Part shown: piece by piece, positions 10,333 through 20,640 of the stretch | Layout of the letters: each line of letters begins with the position of its first letter | Numbering within the stretch: position 1 is the stretch's first letter | Source of the DNA: Piromyces finnis | Taxonomy: Eukaryota > Neocallimastigomycota > Neocallimastigomycetes > Neocallimastigales > Neocallimastigaceae | Direction of reading: 5' to 3' | Assembly (NCBI GenBank): GCA_002104945.1 | Contig: MCFH01000182.1 | Location: 1-20,640 of the forward strand | Length of the DNA stretch: 20,640 bases | Notes under the pieces: generated by a model | What the model was told of the DNA's origin: nothing | Seen by the model: only the letters and a program-made list of their open reading frames with translations | Databases searched by the model: none | Made by a program: the position numbers and the translations under genes

Positions 10333-10877
10333 TATTTGTGTTGTTACTTTAAAAATAATTAATAAAAAGGTCAAAGGATTTATTATTATTTTTAAAAACC
10401 ATACTATAATCTTTTTATTTATAATAATATTATAAAATATTATATTTAGTTACTACTAAAAACATTACTTTTTTTTAATATTAAAAACAAACAAATTATA
10501 AAGTTTTTTTTTATTCCAAAGTATAATTTGTAACATAATGTATTAAAATAACGTATACAACAAATTTTTTATATAAATTTTCAGTTTAATTAATATTGAA
10601 AAAGTTAAAATTATGATAAATGTAATTCTTTCGCCGATGTAAATTTAAACATATTTATAGATTTGTAAAATAAATAAAAAGGAACATATATGTTAAAATA
10701 ATAACATTTCTTTATAGTCTAACAAAAATTAAAAAGTTTATGTTTTGAGTAATTTTTAAGAATTTATATTTATATAAAATTTTGAAATATTTATTAATTA
10801 AAAGAATGATAGAAATATAAAGTTATAATAAAGATTTCAAATTAAAGAAATTTAAATATTAGATATTTATTGATTTC
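8814..10877. other. Intergenic region between gene B remnants and gene C
   Basis: About 2 kb of very AT-rich sequence without LRR exons, signal peptide or long frame. A (TTA)n tract lies at 10302-10332. The segment around 9150-9245 resembles 15440-15545 downstream of gene D (shared TAGAGAATTAGAAAT and flanking words), suggesting the duplicated unit of the C/D array included downstream flank. The missing 5' end of gene B would be expected here and is not seen. Confidence 0.6.
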
Positions 10878-13341
10878 TTAATTTTCATCATTTGAAGAAT
10901 TATTTCTACTTTCTTCTATGGTAAAGTTTCTGTTTTTTGCTTTTAGATATATTAACACCACCACTGTAATAAATAATAGAATACATACTGAAATAATAAT
11001 AATCGTTAAAAGAGGTGACCTTTTATCCTCTTCAGTTTCTAATAACGGATTATTTGATACATTTCTTAATATTTGAATTAAAAACGTAAAATAATATAAT
11101 TAATAATTTAACATCATAATAAAAAGAAATTTATATTAAAGTATATTTAAATTTATATTTTGATAGAGTAAAACTTATTTACAATTTTATATCCTTTTTT
11201 TTTAATTCTTTTGGAATGGAACCACTTAAATTATTATCATTTAAGAGTCTATTTTGTTTTTCATATTAAAATAATATTAACAATAAAATAAAAATTGTAA
11301 ATATATTATATTATATTTTGTTAACTTGTTCAATAAATAATAAAAACTTTTAATTACAAAGATTTTAAATTAGATAAATTTCCTAGCTCAGATGGAATAG
11401 ATCCTGATAATTTATTAAAAGATAAATCTCTATATTATACAAAAATAAGATATTATGCAAAAAAATATGTTATATTTTTTATTATTAATTATCATTATTA
11501 TTGTTGTTGTTGTTATTTTTATTTTAATTACAATTTTTCCATATTAGTTAGCTTTCCAAGTTCAGGAGGAATAGAATCTACCAGAAAGTTATCGGATAAA
11601 TCTCTATCATATTAAATTATACATTTAATATTAAATATAATAGTAAATATGTAATAATATTCATTTATTAAAATAAAGTATGTTAACATTCAGCAATTAC
11701 AATGTTTTTAAATTAGACAAATTTCCGAGTTCAGAAGGTATAGAACCAATTAAATCATTTATATTAAGTTCTCTATTTTAAATAAAATAATAATTATGTA
11801 TATTACATAATAAGTAAATATTTAATTTTAAATAATAATGTTTTAAAATTTTTTAAATATATACAAATTCTTTAATTTTGATAATTTTCCAAATTCCCGA
11901 GGTATATGTCCAGATAAATAGTTATATGAAAAATCACTTTTTTATATTTAATAAAATATTAAGTATCAATCAATAAATGTATAGTATTTAATATACTAAT
12001 TAATATATTACATCAACTATAAATATAAATATTAAACCCATTTATTATTACATTCTTTCCAGATTTGATAAATTTCCAAGTTCGGATGGTATTTTACCAT
12101 CTATTAAATTTTGATCTATAACTCTTTTCAAATGAAAGTTATGGGAAATAATAAATTATTATTTAATAGTATTTAATTGATTGATATTTAATTATTATTT
12201 TTAATTAATTACAATGTTTTTAAATTTGATAATTTTCCAAGTGAAGAAGGAATTGAACCTGTTATATTATTTCTAGTAATATACCTTTTTTTTTTTCGTA
12301 TAAAGTATATAATAAATTAATGCCTTTTTCATAAACATGTAACATAAAATGATATCTAAATAGTTACATTTCTTTCAAATTTGTTAAATTTCCAAGTTCA
12401 GATGGCAAAGTACCATTTATACTTTTTCCATGCAAATATCTTTAATGAATTAAAAGTAAATTCAAAATTTAATAAACATAACAATAATAATTAATATAAG
12501 AAATTTTAATAAATACAGTACATATATTCTAATTTTGATAAGTTTCCAAGTTCAGGTGGTATGGTACTAGATAATTTATCTCCATATATATATCTATTGA
12601 AATGTACAAAATATGTTATTATAAATATAAAAACATATTTGATGATTAATAAAATAATATAATTAGGTAAAAAAGCATTTACAAATATTCTAGATTTGTT
12701 AAGTTTCCGAGCTCAGATGGTATAGAACCTTTTAAATTTTTTCCACTTATACTCCTGTTTCCAAATAAAAATATATATAAATATAAAATCATTTTTTAAT
12801 AGATATAATATTTATTATGTATTATAAAGCATTACAAATATGTTAGATATGTTAAATTTCCAAATTCAGGTGGTATGGATCTATTTAAACAGTAAAAATA
12901 TATTTGAATATTTTATTAATAAATATTATAAAATCTTGAATATATAATGATCATTTATATAAAAGTAATATTAGTAATATTAAAAAAAAAAAAAAAAAAA
13001 CGTATTACTTTTCATTTGTAATATCTTCAACTTCATCAGAATTTGAATAACCAAAATTAAAATTTCTTTTATTTAATAAAAATTGTTATTAATACTACTA
13101 ATAAAAAATATTTACAATTATAAATATCTAATAATGAAATAAATATTTTAATATTAATTCATTACATTCTAATTATATGACCATCATCTGAACATATAAT
13201 ATTCTTGTGTATACAACAATCAAATGATAGATCTATATTTAATAATTTATTTACTATTTCACATTCTTTATTAATATCTTTTTCAGCAAGTATAAATTTT
13301 ATTATAAAAATGAAATTAATCAATAAAATAAATATATTCAT
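10878..13341 (-). CDS. LRR receptor-like membrane protein, 14 exons, intact (gene C)
   Basis: Spliced length is 1179 nt (392 residues), without a frame error. Exons: 13341-13166, 13065-13009, 12880-12836, 12754-12683, 12593-12522, 12439-12368, 12284-12213, 12123-12052, 11936-11865, 11772-11701, 11603-11532, 11429-11358, 11248-11183, 11064-10878. Introns are 81-128 nt, all phase 2. Exon 1 gives a signal peptide (MNIFILLINFIFIIKFILA) and a cap SFDCCIHKNIICSDDGHI, which resembles the DCC..W.GV.C...G.V cap of plant LRR proteins. Nine 24-residue repeats follow, one per 72-nt exon (L.G.L.GSIPSELGNLTNLEYL), with partial repeats on both sides. The last exon has a NNPLLETE cap, a hydrophobic helix (LLTIIIISVCILLFITVVVL), IYLKAKNR stop-transfer and a 20-odd-residue Ser/Asn/Glu tail, with no kinase. 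Likely a surface receptor or adhesin; ligand unknown. An in-frame TTG at 13347 is not the start. Confidence 0.88.
12982..13000. repeat. 19-base poly-A run
   Basis: Uninterrupted A run on the plus strand in the intron between gene C exons 2 and 3. Confidence 0.95.
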
Positions 13342-13385
13342 TATCAAAAATATTTTTATACTATTTAAAAATAATAAAATGAAAG
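13342..13385 (-). promoter_or_regulatory. Conserved leader upstream of gene C (and D)
   Basis: On the gene strand the sequence just before the ATG reads ...TTAAATA.TATAAAAATATT.... The leader of gene D (19080-19115) is a close counterpart (TTTAAATAATAAAAATATTC). The similarity covers the 5' leader and perhaps a TATA-like core. It may only reflect common descent of the paralogues. Confidence 0.3.
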
Positions 13386-13982
13386 GTATAATAAAAAAAA
13401 ATCCTACTAAATCTATTATTTTTTAAAAATACTTTAATAACTTTTATAGGACTATTAATAAAAATTAAAAATAAAATTTTCCATCCGTGTATGGAATAAG
13501 GTTCAATGATAAATTGTAATTATTTATGTTTTTAAGAAAAGTATTAATTTTCTTTTTAATGAACTTTAAATTATTTAATTTTATTTTGAATTATGTTAGC
13601 TCTGTTTAATTGTACTATTTTTCTATTATTTAAACTATTTGAAATTATCATTTCTCCCGATAGCATATGGCTAACAATACAAAATACTATAGAAATACGC
13701 TCTATATAGAATTAATAAGAATTAATGAATAATTTTCCTATTTCTAATAATTAAAGATACATAATTCTATATGGACTATTATAAAAAATATAACATTTAA
13801 TTATTAGCTATTTTTGATGTTTCCTACATTTATATACATTATTTAATATTTTAATACAATAATTACTTATATAATGAACTATAATTTTTATTATTTTATA
13901 TTTCATATCTACTAATTATTAGAATGACTCAATTTAATAATTAAAGCCCATTAAATAAGAATAAATATATTATATTTATTGT

Positions 13983-14004
13983 TTTTAATCAGCATAGATT
14001 AAAA
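13983..14004. other. Small perfect hairpin
   Basis: Eight-base stem TTTTAATC/GATTAAAA with a six-base loop AGCATA. It lies far from any gene end (about 650 bp upstream of gene C), so a terminator role is unlikely. In this composition it could occur by chance. Confidence 0.3.
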
Positions 14005-14572
14005 GGTTCAGTTCCTTTACATAATATGTAAATTGACATATTTAATTATGTTTTAATAAAAGTTTTATACTAATTTTCTATGCTATTTTAAATTATAATT
14101 TTAATATATCCTTTTTTTCTCAAGTATCATTTAAAAAAAAAACAAATAATTCATCTTAAATATTGCTATAAAAATTAGTTATTTAAAATATATTCTCTCT
14201 TTATTTAAGCTTTACATAATTATTGTTATTTATTTTATTGAGCTTTTCTATTAGAATTGGACTATTACAGAAACAATTTATTAAAAATAATGTTTTCGTT
14301 CGTTGTGTTAATTAGAATGTCAGATAATGGCATGCACTCATAGAGATTATATAATGTATAGATAGGGTGAAATGTATTAAAATTGGTAATCTTGTTGTGT
14401 TTTATTTATATTTCCATTAATTTTTATAAATATACAATTATTACATGAAATAATTTTTGTTTATCTTATTATATTATATATATATATATATCAAATAAAA
14501 TTAAACAGTATGACAATTTTAGTTAATATTTTTATACACTAAATTGAAAATAAAATGAATTATTTGAATTTA

Positions 14573-14603
<31 letters not shown>

Positions 14604-16541
14604 TATGATTTGTTATTTTGTCAACTTTTGATATTGAAGTACCCTTATAAAATAATATTTTATTATATTATTAAATTATCATTAAATAACAATATTATTA
14701 TTATTATTATTATTATTAAATTCTTTTTAAATATATTTTCTTTTATGTTTGAATGAGGTTTTTTCGATTGTGTAAATATTTGAAACGATATTAGCCCTTT
14801 CAAGTGATTAAAAAATAGGAGGTGTATTTGAAAAAGAATTATTATTTATTCGTATTTACCAAAGTAACATATCCTAATCCTAATTTATAGGAGAAAATCT
14901 CAAGTGTAAAACCAGAAAATAAAACATGGTAAATTAGTTTTTATCATGATTTAGACATTAATTTAGTTTACATTGGAGATTAAATTATATTTTTATCTGG
15001 GTGAAATGTTTAATACTTTCATAATTAAACTTTCATATACAAAAACAAATAAATTTTTAGAATAGAAGAAAAAAGAAAATTACTTTCTTAACAAAGAACT
15101 TTTAATATTTTCTAAAAATAATAATATTTTTATAATATTTATTTGTATTTGCTTTTACTTAATAAACAACTATTATTAATAGAAAGCTGAAATAATGACA
15201 TGGCTTCAATTAAATATGTAATATAAACAGTTTATAAAAATTAAAAAAAAAAACCTCAACATTTCATTATTAAATTTTATTTTTAACAAAGAAATTATAT
15301 ATTAATTTTTAAAAAAAAATAAATAATAGAGATAAAGAAATAAACATTGTAAGTAATAGTATTTAAAGTATTTAAATAAAATTTTATTTATTATTGACTG
15401 TGATATTTTTTAAATTATATTATATCTACATATTGACATAATTTAAAAAATACGAATTATTAGATATAAACAATATATTTAATAAACTTGTTTTTATATA
15501 AGTATATAAGTAGAGAATTAGAAATTATTAATTAAAGATATTAACTTATTTAAATGCTTTAGATTTTAAATTTTTTGATTAGTTATTTTTTTGTATATTT
15601 CAATTAAGATTTTGGAAAGAATATATTAGAACCTGAAAGTTATCGTATATTAAAGATTTAAAATTTAAATGACTAAGTTGTAAACTTTATTTAAGATATA
15701 ATAGTTTCTTGAGTCTTGAATGTTATATCATTGTTCTAGTACATAAAAAAAATTAAAATTGTTTATATGTTGGTTTATTCATACTAACAATAAATAAACA
15801 ATTCAAATATGGATTCTAGTCAGTCCTAAAAAATAATTTATATCTTATATTATTAATATTATTTTTTCCTCTAAATTATATATAATATATATGATATATA
15901 CATCATGTTAAGTTTATATCTTAATTTATTAATAAATTTTCAATAAATATAATTTCCTACATTTTTAATCCAATTAAAGTTAATAAGAGTATAAAATTTT
16001 TATTTTATTTTTTTGTTGTTGGAATTATTACATTTTTTGTGGAAGATGTTATTAAATTTCCCTTTTTTTTTTTATGAAATTAACTTGTGTGGAATTCAAA
16101 TTAATTAATATATTAATGATATAATTGGTATTTAATAAAAGTGGAATCAATTTATTATTTCTTTAATAATAATACTAATTTATTCAATTTTTATTTTTTT
16201 TATTTCAATTATAAGTTTATATTTATTATAGAAAATATATTAATATTAATAGTTTCTTGTTGATCATATATTATATACTAATTAAGAAAAAGTAAGTATT
16301 CTCAAAATTTAATAAATACTCCATATAAGAAAAGAAAGAAAGGAGTGTTAATTTTAAATTTATTGATTTGATTTATTTTATTTATTAATATATAATATTT
16401 ACTTTAATTTATAGTTTATTGAAAGTTCTATTTTAAAATAAAATAAATAAAAATTATTTTATTTATATTTTATTCATTTAAATTATTAATAATAATTGAT
16501 AACATATTTAAAAAGATGTATATTTGTAGATCTATTTGCTT

Positions 16542-19079
16542 TCATGAACAATTAGATACTTTAACATTTTTTAGAGTATTGCCAATTGTACTAGTTTTAT
16601 TTCCATTATCATAGATTTTCCTTTTAGTTTTTAGATATATTAATAATATTACTATAGCAAGAACTAAAATACATATAATTGCAATAATTATATATGAAAT
16701 TGATGAATCATTATCTTCAGTTTCTAATAACGGATTATTTGATATGTTTCTTAATTTATAAATTTAAGTTAATACATGTAATTATTAATTTAAAAAATGA
16801 TAAAATATATATTAATAGATTAATAGTATAGTTTATTTACAATTTTATTTCCATTTTTTTTAATTTTTTTGGAATTGAACCACTTAAGTTATTTTCTGCT
16901 AAATTTCTATAAATTATACAAAGTAAAAAAAAGTTATATGTTACTTATAACATTTTATTTCATATTATTTTAATTAAAAAAAATTTAATTACAAAGATTT
17001 TAAATTTGATAAATTCCCAAGTTCAGGTGGAATAGATCCTGATAATTCATTATGAGCCAAGAATCTTTCAATTATAAAAACAAATTATTAAATATAGAAA
17101 TTATTATTATTATTATTATTATTTTAACTACAGTTTTCTAATTTAGATAGTTTTCCTAGTTCTGGTGGAATAGAATCTACTAAATAATTACTACTTAAAT
17201 CCCTAAAAGTTAAAATTTAATAATAAAGAAATTATTAATAATTATAATTATTTAAAAAATTATAGAAATATATGACAATTAAAATTACAAGGTTTTTAAA
17301 TTAGATAGGTTTCCAAGTTCAGGAGGTATAGGACCAATTAAATCATTTAAATCAAGATCTCTGTTTTAAATAAAATTAAATTTGCATGAAATAATATTAA
17401 AATAAGAATTATTATATAAATAATGTTATTTTAATTTATTCTTTTTTTTAATACTTACAAATTTTTAATTTAGATAATTTTCCTAGTTCTGGTGGTATTT
17501 GACCAGATAACGTATTATTGGAAAAGTCTCTATTTTACATGTCATTTGAAATATTAATAAAAGTAAAAAATTTATTAATAATTAACATATTATTAATTAA
17601 TTACTATTAATATTTATTTAAAAATCTTATTAATTAATAAAAAAGCGAAAGTATTACATTCTTTTAATTTTGATAAATTTCCAAGTTCAGGTGGTATTTC
17701 ACCACTAATAGAATTTTGATCTATTACTCTTTTCAATTAATAATACGTAAATGGTGGAATTATTAAACTATTATTAAATAGTTTTTAATTAATTACTATT
17801 TATAAATATTTTTTATTACAATGTTTTTAAATTCGATAATTTTCCAAAATGAAGAAGGAATTGGTCCTGTTAAATAATTTCTTGAAAAATACCTATTATA
17901 AATAGAATTATAGATAAATTAATAATAGAATATAATAATACTTAATACTTTTTTTTCATTTTTCTTTAATAAATATTTAATTAATAAACATTACATTTCT
18001 TGCATATTTGATAAATTTCCAAGTTCAGATGGTATAGTACCATTAATATATTTTCCATGCAAATATCTATTATTAAAATTAAAAAATAATTAAAATCATA
18101 GGGATTATTACAAATATAATAAATGTGATAAACATAATTACATTTTATTAATATAAATAATTTAATAACATGTACATATAAAATAATTTTTTTAAATTCC
18201 CAATTTCAGGTGTATAGAAGTAACCAATTTATCTCCATATATATATCTTTTTAAAAATTAAAGTATTTATTGTAATTTTAAAGTTAATATAAAAAATAGA
18301 TATAAATAATAATGTAATAATCAAATAGAAAATTTTAAAACAATTACAAATATTCTAAATTTGTTAAATTTCCAAGTTCAGGTGGTATAGAACCTCTTAA
18401 GTTTTCTCCTTTTATACTCCTATTTTCGAATAAAAATATAAATATTATATATTATAAATATAAAATTGAATTATATTTTATTATATATTATATATTATAT
18501 ATTATTTATTATAAATTTTACAAGTATGTTAAGTTTGTTAAATTCCCAAGTTCAGATGGTATGCATCTATTTTAATCATTTAAAAAATATAAAATCTTAA
18601 TATAATAATAAATTATATATATAATAATATTAATATAGAAATAATTAATTAATTACTACCTATATTTATCATTTGTAATATCATCTTCTCCATCAGTATA
18701 TTTAATATCTAAGTTTCTTTTATTAACATGAATAATAAAGATGAATAAAGAATATTAAAATTAAAAAATATAAATCACATCACTTTATAAATTTTAAATA
18801 TTGTTGAATATTAAGATTGGATATTTAACCGATTAAAAATATGCTTTAATATTTTTTAAAAAAATATCATAATTAACAAAATATTAAAATTTTGATTTAT
18901 TACATCCTCGTAATATGACCATCATTTGAACATAAAATATCTCCATGTGTACAACAATCAAATGATGGATCTTTGTTTAATAATTTGTTTACTCCTTCAC
19001 ATTCCTTATTAACATTGGTTTGTGCATAAATGAATTTTACTATTAAAATGAAATTAATTAAAAAAATAGGTATATCCAT
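16542..19079 (-). CDS. LRR receptor-like membrane protein, paralogue of gene C with five indels (gene D)
   Basis: Same 14-exon plan as gene C: 19079-18904, 18716-18660, 18566-18522, 18419-18348, 18246-18176, 18066-17995, 17892-17820, 17728-17658, 17529-17459, 17360-17289, 17202-17132, 17064-16993, 16906-16841, 16749-16542. The signal peptide (MDIPIFLINFILIVKFIYAQ) starts at the ATG at 19079; an in-frame TTG six bases upstream is not the start. The cap is SFDCCTHGDILCSNDGHI. LRRs are GSIPPELGNLTNL type. The last exon has NNPLLETE, a transmembrane helix, IYLKTKRK and a 32-residue tail ending VSNCS. Exons 5, 8, 9 and 11 are 71 nt and exon 7 is 73 nt instead of 72, so the frame breaks, first with a stop in exon 5. 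Three of the five lie in A/T runs. It is either a young pseudogene or an intact gene with sequence errors; all splice sites are preserved. Confidence 0.78.
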
Positions 19080-20128
19080 TTTCAATGAATATTTTTATTA
19101 TTTAAAAAAAATAATATTTTTTTTTTTTTTTGTTAAGTAAATATATATATTGATATATTTTTTGAATTTATAAAAAAAATCTAGTTAAGTTTAATAATTT
19201 AAACTATTTTTAAGACCTTTAAAATAATTTTTATCCATATTTTATAATTCTGTTTTAATAAAATAATTAAAAAAATATAATAAATTTAAATAATCATATA
19301 TTATAAATTATGAAAGTAGGTTAAATTTTGACTATTTATTTTTATTAGCAAATACATAAATATTTAACTACTTATTCATTTCCAAATATAATATATCATA
19401 AAATGGTATATTATAAAATATCATAAATAAGCCTTTAAAATAAATCTTAATTTTAAATAAAATAAATTAATATATTTAAAAATTGTTATATAATTCAATA
19501 ATAAATATTATAACCTATCAAAAATAGATATTTCTTTTTTAAAATATATCATATATATACATATCTAGTGTAAGTTAATTTTTAATAAAATCTTTTTAAG
19601 AAATAAATTAAGCAATTTAAGTTTTGAAAAATAAAAACTTTAATTCATGGAGATTATTTACTTTCTTGAGCAATTAGATAGTATAGTTTTCAATAGTTCG
19701 ATTACAATATAGGATTAATAAATAAAAATAATAAAAATCAATATGATTGCTTTTCTTTTAGTAAATAAGTACAAAGCAAAAATAATTAAAAATATTAAAA
19801 AAAAAGGATTAAAATACATTTTTTATTAAAATTTTAATTTTTTTTAAATTATTGAATAAAAATATATAATAAAATGTTATATACAAAGTATTAAATTTAA
19901 TATCAATTGTAAATCATTATTACTTAATAATTAATAACTTTAAATTATAATTATTTTATTAAATCATATTATAATTAATATAAAAAAGTATACTTTCATT
20001 TAATAAGAATCATTATAATTAATACTATTAATCAATATCTATGTTCATTAGCAATAACCATTTAGTATTTTCCAATTAGCAATTAGACAGAATGTACATT
20101 TTGGTTATTAGATATTGAATTACTTTTT
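19080..20128. other. Intergenic region between gene D and gene E
   Basis: About 1 kb. 19080-19200 is the gene D leader with a poly-T run near 19119-19131. 19645-19800 contains a fossil membrane-tail exon. The rest is AT-rich without open frames or LRR cores. Confidence 0.6.
19645..19800 (-). pseudogene. Fossil of a receptor C-terminal (membrane tail) exon
   Basis: On the minus strand the sequence follows the end of gene D's last exon. A hydrophobic stretch leads to LYLFTKRKA, which corresponds to LIYLKTKRK. Then comes ...CTATACTATCTAATTGCTCAAGAAAGTAAATAATCT..., aligning with the gene D stop region (GTATCTAATTGTTCATGAAAGCAAATAGATCT, 16530-16561). The reading frame is broken and no LRR exon precedes it. 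It marks a further copy of the array whose ectodomain has been lost. Confidence 0.5.
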
Positions 20129-20640
20129 CTATTTCCCATAAATTTTCTTTTTAGTTTTTAAATATATTAATACTATTACTATAATAAGTATTATGATGCA
20201 TATTGCTATTATAATAATAGTTACAAGTGATGAATCATTATCTCCAGTATTTAAATAATGGGTTATTTGATACATTTCTTAATATTTAAATTTAAAGTTA
20301 TAAATAAAAAATTATTATTATTTAATATGCTTATATATTTTTTCCTAAAATATATTTATATTTTATATTAATAATAAAGATTAATTACAATTTTATATCC
20401 ATTTTCTTTAATTTTTTTGGAAATTGAACCACTTAAATTATTGTCTGCTTAAATATTTCTATTATTTATAACCAAAAAAAAAAAAATTATAAAAATATCA
20501 AATATTATAGGTTACATTTTATTTATACTATAAATATATCTTTATTACAAAGATTTAAATTAGTTAGATCTCCAAGTTCAGGTGGAAATAGACCCTGTTT
20601 AATTTTTTATTTTTATAATTTTTTAAAAAGTAATTTTTAT
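20129..20640 (-). pseudogene. 3' end of a third LRR receptor-like paralogue (gene E), damaged and cut by the window edge
   Basis: Three exons match the ends of C and D. The first is from about 20620 to 20549 (GSI..PPELG.L.NL core with indels). The second is 20458-20389 (70 nt instead of 66; NNLSGSI.KK). The last is 20277-20129 (VSNNPL.., then an extra T, then a clean transmembrane helix and LIYLKTKKKIYG to a TAG at 20131-20129). Indels occur in every exon, the highest density in the window. The acceptor of the first exon is not recognisable. It continues the head-to-tail order C-D-E, all on the minus strand. Confidence 0.65.

Larger units (their letters stand above)
13342..16541. other. Intergenic region between gene C and gene D
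   Basis: About 3.2 kb with no supported gene. Near gene C are a small inverted repeat at about 13490 (TTCCAT..ATGGAA) and an 11-bp inverted pair near 13701 and 13770 (ATATAGAATTA / TAATTCTATAT). A hairpin lies at 13983-14004 (TTTTAATC, loop AGCATA, GATTAAAA), an (ATT)n tract at 14696-14716, and a stretch at 15440-15545 resembles 9150-9245. The region 14300-14400 is somewhat less AT-rich, but I recognise nothing in it. Confidence 0.6.

Noticed and set aside
13339-13347. TTG start at 13347 for gene C (and 19085 for gene D)
   Set aside because: An in-frame ATG lies six bases downstream in both and starts a good signal peptide. Eukaryotic initiation at TTG is unlikely.
13205-13426. 73-residue plus-strand open frame
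   Set aside because: It is antisense to exon 1 of gene C, which has signal peptide, cap, splice sites and a paralogue.
13983-14004. Hairpin as a terminator or structured RNA
   Set aside because: It is in the middle of an intergenic region with no gene ending there, and short A/T hairpins are common in this composition.

Overview
The window is extremely AT-rich (well under 20% GC by eye) and eukaryotic. Every recognisable gene lies on the minus strand and is cut by many short introns with GTAAGT/GTATGT/GTAATT-type donors and TATAG-type acceptors. Coding content is dominated by leucine-rich repeats (LRRs), with secretion signals and Cys-rich 'GYY..C..GC' modules. Together with long (AATAT)n and (ATT)n microsatellites this points to an anaerobic gut fungus (Neocallimastigomycota). 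That placement is an inference; no rRNA, tRNA, IS, CRISPR or prokaryotic feature is visible.

Layout, left to right. 1-230 and 535-763 form a near-perfect inverted repeat carrying two LRR exons. Gene A (4884 down to about 328, minus) has a signal peptide followed by about 26 LRR exons of 60-70 nt ('LPxxIGxL' 23-residue type); exons 1-9 are clean and several distal exons carry indels. 4885-6592 is intergenic. Gene B occupies 8813-6593: degenerate LRR exons (8813-8000) are followed by three exons (7731-6593) that splice in perfect phase and encode an acidic linker and a Cys-rich module. 8814-10877 is intergenic. Gene C (13341-10878) is an intact 14-exon gene for a 392-residue LRR receptor-like membrane protein: signal peptide, Cys-pair cap, plant-type 'GSIPxELGNL' repeats, one transmembrane helix and a short tail without a kinase. 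Gene D (19079-16542) is its paralogue with the same 14 exons but five single-base indels. Gene E (20640-20129) is the 3' end of a third, more damaged copy, and 19645-19800 holds a fossil of another membrane-tail exon. C, D and E form a head-to-tail tandem array.

The unifying feature is gene architecture. In A, C and D, and in the intact B exons, one LRR corresponds to one exon, and every intron is phase 2 and splits the same conserved Leu codon. Repeat units are therefore symmetric cassettes that can be duplicated, lost or skipped without shifting frame. The window shows this in progress: a 150-bp exon+intron tandem duplication, a two-exon 385-bp duplication, and a recombination joint inside an exon.

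Caution: frame-breaking indels become denser toward both window ends (left part of A, all of D and E), while the centre (C) is clean. The left-end palindrome arms differ, as far as I can align them, only by homopolymer lengths. Part of the apparent decay may therefore be long-read assembly error at contig ends rather than biology.
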